DNA of 6,117 nt, taken from Ramlibacter tataouinensis (GTDB lineage Bacteria > Pseudomonadota > Gammaproteobacteria > Burkholderiales > Burkholderiaceae_C). Shown here one piece after another: positions 1 through 5,317 of this stretch (position 1 is its first letter; every line of letters begins with the position of its first letter). Both the position numbers and the translations under genes were made by a program. The notes below the pieces were generated by a model. That model saw nothing but the letters and a program-made list of their open reading frames with translations. It was not told the origin of the DNA and searched no databases. Where the stretch lies: the NCBI GenBank assembly GCA_002427815.1, contig DIZF01000058.1:1-6117 (forward strand), given 5' to 3'.

Positions 1-161
1 CCCCTCACCCTACTCGATTCTTCACCTCGGTCGTTCCACGGCAACCGGATGGGATGGCCTGTCTTGGCGGCGCCGGCCATGAAGGCTGGACGCCTGCGCT
101 GCGCCTACTATTTGCCGCGCACCGCAAAATCCTAGGGTTCACCGCACGCGAAGCGCGCGTC

Positions 162-764
162 CTATCGGGATTCGCTGGTCAAGGCGCCTTCAATCAGCGC
201 TTCGGCCAGCACGCGGCGATCGAAGGCGAACCACACCAGGACGGGCACGAGCGTGGGCAGGATCAAGAATCCGAACTGGTAGCCCGCCGCGATGAGGTTG
301 GTGGTCCATGGCCCGAAGCCGGTCTGATCCCGGGTCTCGTTGCCGGCTATCGCTGCCACCTGCATCAGCCACGCGAAGCAGATGCCCCATGCCTGGAACG
401 GCACCAGGGCCAACAGGCCGGCAGGCAGCTTCCACCAAAGGCGGCGCGTTCTCGATGCCAGCAGCAAAGCCGCAAGGAGAGGTGCACCATAGGCGTAAAC
501 GAGCCCGTTGACCTCGGGAGTCAGCTCGCCCACGCGCCCACCGCTGCCCCAGACGCGCAGATGGGTGAGCAGGACCTGGGAGCTGCCCTCGAGTTCTGCG
601 CCGGCTACCCAGGCTGGGAAAACGGTGGTCATGATCTGTTTTGCCAGCCAGCCTGCAGGAAGCAGCATCCACGCCCTCAACGGGTACCAGATGGCCAAGG
701 CGAACGCCAGCCACAGCAGTGCGCTGGCGGAAAACTTCCGGAGTGACGTGGTCCCGCGCACCAT
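162..764 (-). CDS. Exosortase H-associated multi-pass membrane protein
   Basis: The 200-residue product is strongly hydrophobic, with likely membrane segments near residues 13-28, 33-52, 91-104, 113-139 and 156-180. A more polar stretch at 53-90 probably forms an extracytoplasmic or cytoplasmic loop. I see no catalytic motif. It is identified mainly by context: the start codon lies 4 nt after the xrtH stop codon on the same strand, and exosortase H genes are commonly followed by a membrane protein of about this size. Its role is unknown; it may assist exosortase H in processing or exporting IPTLxxWG-CTERM proteins (inference). The start MVRGTTSLRK gives a short basic N-terminus before the first membrane segment and fits translational coupling to xrtH. 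The gene ends at a TAG codon. It could instead be a generic membrane protein, but the tight spacing argues for a shared function. Confidence 0.75.
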   Translation of the reverse strand: MVRGTTSLRKFSASALLWLAFALAIWYPLRAWMLLPAGWLAKQIMTTVFPAWVAGAELEGSSQVLLTHLRVWGSGGRVGELTPEVNGLVYAYGAPLLAALLLASRTRRLWWKLPAGLLALVPFQAWGICFAWLMQVAAIAGNETRDQTGFGPWTTNLIAAGYQFGFLILPTLVPVLVWFAFDRRVLAEALIEGALTSESR

Positions 765-768
765 GAGC

Positions 769-1281
769 CTAGGCAGCCGAGGTGGTGGTGATACGGCGAA
801 ACTGGCCCCGAGTCACCCAGCGCAGCCACACCAGCCAGACCAGCAGCACGTCCAGCATGATGAGCGCCTGCCAGAGATAGAGATGCGCGAATTCAAACGC
901 GGGAGCGCTCCACCGCACCAGGTAGAAAAGTGACACGATGCGAACCAGGTTCAATGCCTGTATGGCCAGGGAACCAAGGAACAACCCGGTGATCTTGGAG
1001 CGCAGTGCCGCCGGGTATGCCAACATGGCGGCAACCAGCATGATGCACGCCTCGACACCGTTGCAGCCCGCCTCAATGGCGATGCCGCTGCCGGTCCGTA
1101 TGTCCTGAAGCACATTGCCGTTGGATATGGCATTCGAGTCCAGGAGGTGCAGGACGAAGGCACTGCAAGAAGCGAGGAAAGCCGTCCACGGCACCACGAC
1201 CATCCGCTGGACCGGCGGTGTCAGTTCCGCCAGAAACAGCACCAACAGCACCGAAAAGAAGACAGCCAGGAAGCGGACCAT
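769..1281 (-). CDS. xrtH: Exosortase H (IPTLxxWG-CTERM type)
   Basis: The product is a predicted membrane-embedded cysteine transpeptidase/protease. The family is thought to recognise a C-terminal tripartite tag (motif, membrane helix, basic tail) on exported proteins, cleave it, and transfer the protein to the cell surface. The exosortase signature residues are all visible: Cys73 in AGCNGVEA, Arg114 in LNLVRIVSL and His133 in FEFAHLYLWQ, in the usual order and lying in or next to hydrophobic segments. Further hydrophobic stretches lie near residues 3-19, 29-47, 75-92, 97-122 and 136-155. At 170 residues it matches the short, core-only exosortases and lacks the long C-terminal extension of some other classes. 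The N-terminal pattern up to TPPVQR also fits the XrtH subfamily, which is my recollection of the family rather than a computed match. It is the first gene of a two-gene unit with its companion membrane protein, and it diverges from the cyclase gene. Confidence 0.88.
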   Translation of the reverse strand: MVRFLAVFFSVLLVLFLAELTPPVQRMVVVPWTAFLASCSAFVLHLLDSNAISNGNVLQDIRTGSGIAIEAGCNGVEACIMLVAAMLAYPAALRSKITGLFLGSLAIQALNLVRIVSLFYLVRWSAPAFEFAHLYLWQALIMLDVLLVWLVWLRWVTRGQFRRITTTSAA

Positions 1282-1286
1282 GGCCG

Positions 1287-1315
1287 AGTTTAAGCCGGTG
1301 CTTGCAGTGGCTCAA
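1287..1315 (-). promoter_or_regulatory. Candidate sigma70-type promoter for xrtH
   Basis: Read on the minus strand, TTGAGC (1315-1310) and TAAACT (1292-1287) are separated by 17 bp, each matching four of six consensus bases. The -10 box lies only 5 nt before the xrtH ATG, so transcription would begin at about the A of the start codon. No Shine-Dalgarno sequence is visible there, so the mRNA may be leaderless. This comes from pattern matching by eye in GC-rich DNA. Confidence 0.35.
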
Positions 1316-1342
1316 CACAGGCCGCCCTCATTTTTGCGGCGT

Positions 1343-1372
1343 CTGGCGCCGGACCGCCATCTCGTGCGCCAG
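1343..1372. repeat. Inverted repeat in the divergent intergenic region
   Basis: CTGGCGC at 1343-1349 is repeated in exact inverted form as GCGCCAG at 1366-1372, with 16 nt between the arms. The arm centres are 23 bp apart, about two helical turns, so this could be a dimeric operator or a transcript hairpin. It lies between the xrtH and cyclase promoter candidates. Function is unknown, and chance dyads are common in GC-rich DNA. Confidence 0.3.
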
Positions 1373-1406
1373 TGACCCGGGGATCGCCGCGGCGGACAGG
1401 AATCAG

Positions 1407-1418
1407 CGTGCCGGCACG
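1407..1418. repeat. Perfect 12-bp palindrome CGTGCCGGCACG
   Basis: The element is fully self-complementary and sits 8 bp upstream of the candidate -35 box of the cyclase gene. Its centre is about 48 bp upstream of the predicted transcription start. That position would suit a regulator-binding site, but the sequence does not resemble the CRP consensus (TGTGA-N6-TCACA) and I do not recognise it as a known operator. Confidence 0.3.
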
Positions 1419-1426
1419 ATGCCCGC

Positions 1427-1454
1427 TTTACCTTTGCCCTGCCCCGCATAAAAT
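1427..1454 (+). promoter_or_regulatory. Candidate sigma70-type promoter for the cyclase-FHA gene
   Basis: TTTACC (1427-1432) and TAAAAT (1449-1454) are separated by 16 bp, matching four and five of six consensus bases. Transcription would begin near 1461, leaving a leader of roughly 48 nt before the cyclase ATG. The AT-rich -10 box stands out from its GC-rich surroundings. Confidence 0.45.
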
Positions 1455-1462
1455 CCCTGCGA

Positions 1463-1501
1463 ATGAGTCTACCTTCCCATAACCAGCCTGGAGGGCGCTG
1501 A
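1463..1501 (+). other. Twelve-codon upstream ORF in the cyclase leader
   Basis: ATG at 1463 opens a 12-codon reading frame (MSLPSHNQPGGR) that stops at TGA 1499-1501, 7 nt before the cyclase start. The predicted transcription start lies only a few bases upstream, so it could be translated as a leaderless peptide. The GGAGGG at 1490-1495 that probably serves the cyclase lies inside it. It may be a coupling leader, the displaced true N-terminus of the cyclase, or chance. Confidence 0.2.
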
Positions 1502-1508
1502 ACGCAGT

Positions 1509-2396
1509 ATGGCCACCGTCGTTTTCGCGGATCTGGTCGGCAGCACAGGCATCTTCGAGCGGCTCGGCGACGAGACCGCGGGTCGTTTCGTGACTCAGCT
1601 GACCAGCGCGCTCAGCGTGACGTTCGAGCAGCATCGCGGCCGTGTCGTCAAGCTGCTGGGTGACGGCCTGTTCGTTGTCTTTCCCGCCGAAGATGATGCG
1701 GTGGAGGCCTGTATCGCGATTCAGGGGTGGCTGCAGGAACATCCCGTTTACGCCGGGGACGGCAATCCGGTCCAGATCCAGATGGGCGTCGAATCCGGAG
1801 AGGTGGTCGAGATCGACGGCGATTGCTATGGGGACGCCGTCAACAGCGCTGCACGGCTTGCGGATCTGGCTGGAGCCGAACAGATTCTCACGACGCAGCG
1901 CGTGCGCGACGCGCTCGCGCCCGTTCAGCGCGACCAGCTGCGCAGCCTGGGCCCGATGTTCTTGCGCGGCAAGTCCGAGGCGACCGAGGTGTTCCGTGTC
2001 GACTGGCGTGTCGACCGCGATGACGACGCGACCGTGATGGGCGCATCCCTGTTCAAGACGGGCAAGGCAAGCCGGCTCGAACTCGCGGGACCCGGCCGGA
2101 CGCTGCGCCTGGACTCGCACGGCGAAAAGCTCACACTGGGCCGTGCGACCGGTGCTTCGCTGTCAATCAACGACGGCCGGGTGTCGCGCGTGCATGCCAC
2201 GGTGGAGTGGCGCGGTAGCCATTTCGTCTTGAGCGACACATCGAGCTTCGGTACCTGGGTTTACCTCGGCAACCAGGTCGAGCCGGTGGTTTTGCGCCGT
2301 ACCGAGTGCTACCTGGTCGGGCAAGGCCAGATTTCTCTGGGTTGCCCACGGGAGGCCGAAGCCGCACCCATCGTGCTTTTCGCGGTGAAAGCCTGA
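1509..2396 (+). CDS. Class III adenylate cyclase-FHA domain fusion protein
   Basis: This 295-residue protein has no membrane segment or signal peptide, so it should be cytoplasmic. Residues 1-165 form a class III nucleotide cyclase domain, which makes cAMP from ATP. The metal-binding aspartates are Asp8 (FADLVGST) and Asp52 (KLLGDG). Lys48 and Asp105 (GDCYGD) occupy the adenine-selecting positions, and Asn112 and Arg116 (VNSAARL) are the transition-state residues, so an active adenylate cyclase is predicted. Residues 166-185 are an acidic linker containing DDDATVMGAS. Residues 190-265 form an FHA domain, with Gly211-Arg212 (LGR), Ser226-Arg227-x-His229 (SRVH) and SSFGT at 245-249, where Phe replaces the usual Asn. 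FHA domains bind phosphothreonine, and the kinase encoded downstream is the obvious partner. ATG 1509 is the only standard ATG or GTG start after the in-frame stop at 1464-1466. GGAGGG at 1490-1495 lies 13 nt upstream, rather far. Upstream in-frame codons (EGAERS) resemble the ER..T entry typical of this family, so the N-terminus may be slightly longer. Confidence 0.9.
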   Translation: MATVVFADLVGSTGIFERLGDETAGRFVTQLTSALSVTFEQHRGRVVKLLGDGLFVVFPAEDDAVEACIAIQGWLQEHPVYAGDGNPVQIQMGVESGEVVEIDGDCYGDAVNSAARLADLAGAEQILTTQRVRDALAPVQRDQLRSLGPMFLRGKSEATEVFRVDWRVDRDDDATVMGASLFKTGKASRLELAGPGRTLRLDSHGEKLTLGRATGASLSINDGRVSRVHATVEWRGSHFVLSDTSSFGTWVYLGNQVEPVVLRRTECYLVGQGQISLGCPREAEAAPIVLFAVKA

Positions 2397-2412
2397 CCGT
2401 ACCGGGCCCGGC

Positions 2413-2574
2413 ATGGCACGTGAACTTCGCGTCGAAGGCCTGGGCCTCGATGCCGTGCGCCGGCTCGAGCCGGGCCGGCCGGACCTCGTGCTGGGGCGGG
2501 ACCGCTATTTCGCTGAGGCGTACCTGAGGGAAAGCCTGCGTATCAGGCGCGAGACAGTGCAGCGCCAGCGTTGA
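2413..2574 (+). CDS. Small 53-residue ORF, possible truncated FHA domain
   Basis: ATG 2413, 16 nt after the cyclase stop, opens a 53-codon frame ending with TGA 2572-2574. Third positions are mostly G or C, which favours real or formerly real coding. The first 30 residues, including RRLEPGRPDLVLGRD, resemble the opening strands of an FHA domain up to the conserved Gly-Arg. The rest (AYLRESLRIRRE and onward) is basic, looks helical, and lacks the Ser-Arg-x-His and later FHA motifs. It is therefore either a degraded remnant of a second FHA protein or a small basic protein of unknown function. No Shine-Dalgarno is visible, so translation would depend on coupling to the cyclase. Its stop codon lies just before the kinase promoter candidate. 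Confidence 0.4.
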   Translation: MARELRVEGLGLDAVRRLEPGRPDLVLGRDRYFAEAYLRESLRIRRETVQRQR

Positions 2575-2576
2575 CG

Positions 2577-2604
2577 TTGCCGGGGGGGGACCGCAGGCTA
2601 GAAT
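2577..2604 (+). promoter_or_regulatory. Candidate promoter for the Ser/Thr kinase gene
   Basis: TTGCCG (2577-2582) and TAGAAT (2599-2604) are separated by 16 bp, matching four and five of six consensus bases. Transcription would begin near 2611, about 27 nt before the GTG start. A run of eight G residues begins at the last base of the -35 box and fills part of the spacer. A second TTGACG at 2571-2576 is closer to consensus but is 22 bp from the -10 box, too far. Confidence 0.45.
2582..2589 (+). repeat. G8 homopolymer in the kinase promoter spacer
   Basis: Eight consecutive G bases lie between the -35 and -10 hexamers of the candidate kinase promoter. Gain or loss of one G would change the spacer length by 1 bp, the kind of change that alters promoter strength in phase-variable genes. 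Variation itself cannot be seen in one sequence. Confidence 0.5.
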
Positions 2605-2637
2605 CTGTTTTCCCCTTTACCAGGCGAAGTTGTTGTT

Positions 2638-4728
2638 GTGAGTCTTCGAAAGCTTGGCCGCTATGACCTTGTTCGCGTCCTCGGCAAAGGAGCGATGGGC
2701 ATCGTCTACGAAGGGCGCGATCCCAACCTCGACCGTCATGTGGCCATCAAGACCGTGAAGGTGGAGAACCTGTCGGAGGAAGCGGCCGCGGAATACGAGG
2801 CCCGTTTTCGCACCGAAGCACGTTCGGCCGCTCGCCTGCAGCACCCCAACATCGTCAGCGTCTACGACTCGGATCGCGATGGCGACATCGCCTTCCTGGT
2901 GATGGAGTACATCCAGGGCGATGACCTGAAGCACCATCTGGACAAAGGGGTGCGTTATTCGCTCGAGCAATCGCTCAAGATGATCCGTGACCTGCTCTCC
3001 GCACTGGACTATGCGCACAGGCAGGGGATTATCCATCGCGATATCAAGCCGGCCAACCTGTTGATCGAGCCGGGGGGGCGCGTCAAGCTGACCGACTTCG
3101 GCGTCGCGCGGATTCAGGATTCGGGAGACGCCACCCGCACCCAGGGCACCATGGTCGGCACGCTCAAGTACATGTCACCCGAGCAGGTTCAGGGGCAGAA
3201 GATCGATGCGCGCGCCGACCTGTTTTCCGTGGGAGTGGTGCTGTACCAGTTGCTGACTGACAAGCGGCCGTTCGACGGCGAGAACGACTTCTCGATCATC
3301 CACCAGATCATCGGCCATACACCGCCGCCGCCGAGCTCTTTCAATGCGCGGCTTCCGGCCGCCATCGACGCAGTGGTGGCGCGCGCCCTGGCCAAGGACC
3401 GTGAACAGCGTTTTGCCAGCGCCCGCGATTTCGCGGCCGCGCTGCAGTCGGCCATGCGGCGTGCGGAGGACGCCACGGTGATTCCGCCGGCGGATTCCTC
3501 CCGGAAGTCCGGCGCAGGGGTCTCGACACGAGGTGGAAGCCAGTCTCTGAGCGGGGGGGGCATTTCCCCCACCGGCGGGTCGACGGTCACGCAGGAATTG
3601 GAGCTGGTCTACTGGAAGGACATCAAGGACTCGGGCGATCCCGAGGAACTGCAGGATTTCCTGGCCAAGTTCCCGGCGGGTATTTATGCCGACCTGGCGC
3701 GCCGGCGTCTGCGCAAGCTTTCCAGCGGCATGATTTTCGACTCCACTCTCGCTGAGCCCGAGGCGGACGACCTCGAAGCCACACGCCTGCGCGAGCCAAC
3801 GACGCCGCCGGATGCCGTCCCGGCCACCCTGCCGGGCGCGGGCGTCGCGCAGCTCGCGGCATTGGCGGCGCAGGTAGAGGCACCGCCCGCCGCTGTACCG
3901 GCCTCCGGGGCGGTGGTTATGGTCCCGGTGATCACTGGGCAAGAAGCGGTTGCGGCGGCGGCCCGCGCACCTTCCGCCATCGGGCCGGTCGCCAGAAGCG
4001 TCATCGAACCTGAAGCGGCGTTCGCCAACACGGTTGTCGAGCCGCAGGATGCCGGGGCCTCGGCGCAGGCCGCAGAGATCGAGGCAACCCGCCGCGCCAA
4101 AGCAGGCCCGATGCCGCAGGCCGTTGCAGCCGCGGCGCCTGCGCCGGCAACCCACCGAAAGCCCGCGGTCCGGGTCATGGCGGCAGCCGGGGTTGTGGCC
4201 GTTGCCGGCATTGCGGCGCTGTTGATGATGACGGGCAAGGGCAGTGGCGAAAGGCCTTGGGCGGACCCAGCCGGTCCCGCCTCGGCAACAGCCTCCGTCG
4301 CGCCGATGCCGGTGGCGGCCAAGCCGATTGAGGCCCGCACCCAGGCCACAGCCGTTCCGGATGGCGCCGCGCGTCCGGTAGCGGCATCGAGCGTGGCATC
4401 CGTGCGCCCCGTTGTCAGCCATGCCCGGCGGCCGAGTCCTGCCAGAAGCAAGGGGGCAGCTTCGGCGGCCGCGGTTGAAAACGAGCATCCAGTGGCCGCC
4501 GTACCCGCGCCCGTTCGCGAGGCTCGGGAAGAAGCCCGGCCGGCATCGCTGCCGGGTCCGAATGCGGCACATGGCAGCCCGGTCGATGCGTGCAAGGACA
4601 AGATGTTCCTGAGCCGGGAATTCTGCCTGGCCGAGCAGTGCGAGAAGCCTGGCGCCCGCAATCACCCGCTATGCATCCAGCGAAGGGAAGACGCCAAGCT
4701 GCGCGAGGAAAGCAGGATTCGCAACTAG
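2638..4728 (+). CDS. Transmembrane Ser/Thr protein kinase (Hanks type)
   Basis: This 696-residue protein has an N-terminal eukaryotic-like kinase domain (about 8-275). Visible motifs are the glycine loop GKGAMG (16-21), Lys38 (VAIK), Glu60 of helix C, HRDIKPAN with catalytic Asp135 (133-140), Asp153-Phe-Gly, an activation loop with Thr166, Thr168, Thr171 and Thr175, and SPE (180-182). All catalytic residues are present, so it should be active. A Gly/Ser linker follows, then a short module at about 320-361 of the W..I..S...L..F..G..A..RL type. A long Ala/Pro-rich stretch comes next, then one membrane helix at 511-531 preceded by basic residues. The remainder, about 533-696, should be periplasmic and ends with Cys652, Cys663, Cys668 and Cys679. 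The start is GTG 2638; an in-frame TAG at 2599-2601 rules out a long extension, and AGGCGA is a weak, distant ribosome site. It follows the cyclase-FHA gene on the same strand and probably phosphorylates FHA-linked targets. No PP2C-type phosphatase is encoded here. Confidence 0.95.
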   Translation: MSLRKLGRYDLVRVLGKGAMGIVYEGRDPNLDRHVAIKTVKVENLSEEAAAEYEARFRTEARSAARLQHPNIVSVYDSDRDGDIAFLVMEYIQGDDLKHHLDKGVRYSLEQSLKMIRDLLSALDYAHRQGIIHRDIKPANLLIEPGGRVKLTDFGVARIQDSGDATRTQGTMVGTLKYMSPEQVQGQKIDARADLFSVGVVLYQLLTDKRPFDGENDFSIIHQIIGHTPPPPSSFNARLPAAIDAVVARALAKDREQRFASARDFAAALQSAMRRAEDATVIPPADSSRKSGAGVSTRGGSQSLSGGGISPTGGSTVTQELELVYWKDIKDSGDPEELQDFLAKFPAGIYADLARRRLRKLSSGMIFDSTLAEPEADDLEATRLREPTTPPDAVPATLPGAGVAQLAALAAQVEAPPAAVPASGAVVMVPVITGQEAVAAAARAPSAIGPVARSVIEPEAAFANTVVEPQDAGASAQAAEIEATRRAKAGPMPQAVAAAAPAPATHRKPAVRVMAAAGVVAVAGIAALLMMTGKGSGERPWADPAGPASATASVAPMPVAAKPIEARTQATAVPDGAARPVAASSVASVRPVVSHARRPSPARSKGAASAAAVENEHPVAAVPAPVREAREEARPASLPGPNAAHGSPVDACKDKMFLSREFCLAEQCEKPGARNHPLCIQRREDAKLREESRIRN
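3072..3078 (+). repeat. G7 homopolymer inside the kinase domain
   Basis: Seven consecutive G bases encode part of Pro145-Gly-Gly-Arg148, between the catalytic loop and the DFG motif. A slip of one base here would destroy the kinase domain. Runs this long are uncommon within genes even at high GC, but other Pro/Gly codons could have avoided it only partly. Confidence 0.4.
3553..3560 (+). repeat. G8 homopolymer just after the kinase domain
   Basis: Eight consecutive G bases encode Gly306-Gly-Gly308 in the Gly/Ser linker after the catalytic domain. I followed both shifted frames. Losing one G leads to a TGA at 3731-3733, and gaining one leads to a TGA at 3753-3755. Either slip leaves an intact kinase domain and removes the membrane helix and periplasmic tail. 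Confidence 0.5.
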
Positions 4729-4768
4729 GGCCCGGTCGTTCATGCGAGGGGCCGTGCCGGTCGGGGAG

Positions 4769-5317
4769 TCAGGCAATTTCGATGTTGTGGACTTCGAATT
4801 TGCCTTTGCGCCGGTCCTCGAAGTAGCGCAGCAGCGTCTCCCTCACGGTCTTGAACGCCAGTTCGTCCCAGGGAATCTCGCCTTCCGAGAACAGCCGGGC
4901 CTCTATCGTTTCGTGGCCGGGAACGAAGCGGTCGCTCAGCAGCCGGGCCCGGTAGTACAGGTGCACCTGGCCCACCCGGGGCACACTCAGCACCGTCAGC
5001 AGGTCTCCCATTTCGAACTGCGCGCCGGCTTCCTCGTCGGTTTCACGCGCCGCGCCCTGGGCCGTGCTCTCGCCCAATTCCATGAAGCCTGCCGGCAAGG
5101 TCCATTTGCCCCAGCGGGGCTCGATGTTGCGCTTGCACAGCAGCACCTGCTCGCCCCAGTACGGGACCGTGCCGACCACATTCAGGGGGTTTTCGTAATG
5201 GATCGTGTCGCAAGCCGGGCAGACGGCCCGTTCATGGGTGTCGCCATCGTCGGGCACGCGGTAGACCACAGCGGTTCCACAGTTCCGGCAGTGCTTGATC
5301 GGGCTGCGAATCAGCAT
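4769..5317 (-). CDS. Nudix hydrolase with N-terminal zinc ribbon
   Basis: The 182-residue cytoplasmic protein begins with a zinc ribbon formed by Cys10/Cys13 (CRNC) and Cys33/Cys36 (CPAC), the arrangement of the Nudix_N_2 type. A Nudix fold follows, with a complete Nudix box at 77-99: Gly77, Glu83, RE at 91-92, EE at 95-96 and Gly98. This motif binds the divalent metal that drives hydrolysis of a nucleoside diphosphate linked to another group. The substrate cannot be read from the sequence; ADP-ribose-like molecules are likely. The SQPWPFPxS signature of NADH pyrophosphatase NudC is absent. I chose ATG 5317 because the zinc ribbon begins nine residues later; an upstream in-frame ATG at 5437 would add 40 low-complexity Arg/Ala-rich residues and run into the gene upstream. 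No Shine-Dalgarno is visible. It lies 79 nt downstream of the FAH-family gene and converges on the kinase gene, 40 nt away. Confidence 0.9.
   Translation of the reverse strand: MLIRSPIKHCRNCGTAVVYRVPDDGDTHERAVCPACDTIHYENPLNVVGTVPYWGEQVLLCKRNIEPRWGKWTLPAGFMELGESTAQGAARETDEEAGAQFEMGDLLTVLSVPRVGQVHLYYRARLLSDRFVPGHETIEARLFSEGEIPWDELAFKTVRETLLRYFEDRRKGKFEVHNIEIA

Noticed and set aside
1..80. Minus-strand ATG at 80 with an open frame to the left edge (26 codons, beginning MAGAAKTGHP)
   Set aside because: No Shine-Dalgarno or recognisable protein motif, and it is too short to judge because it runs off the window. I see nothing else supportable in 1-161.
141..160. GC-rich hairpin-like sequence (GCGCGCTTCGCGTGC on the minus strand) just after the XrtH-associated gene
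   Set aside because: The stem is short, includes a G-U pair, and no T tract follows directly, so it is not a convincing intrinsic terminator.
54..746. Plus-strand 230-codon open frame opposite the exosortase-associated gene
   Set aside because: The translation is Gln/Gly/Arg-rich and featureless, while the minus strand encodes a coherent membrane protein coupled to xrtH.
1428..2120. Long minus-strand open frame opposite the cyclase gene
   Set aside because: It is a GC-rich antisense shadow: the plus strand carries all the cyclase catalytic motifs, while this frame has no recognisable domain.
3175..4665. Very long minus-strand open frames (496 and 325 codons) opposite the kinase gene
   Set aside because: They arise from the Ala/Pro/Gly-rich codon composition of the kinase's linker and tail. 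Their Arg/Gly/Ala-rich translations show no domain, and the plus strand has clear kinase motifs.
4729..4768. Possible bidirectional terminator between the convergent kinase and Nudix genes
   Set aside because: Only a 5-bp GGCCC/GGGCC pairing with a long loop and no T tract is visible.
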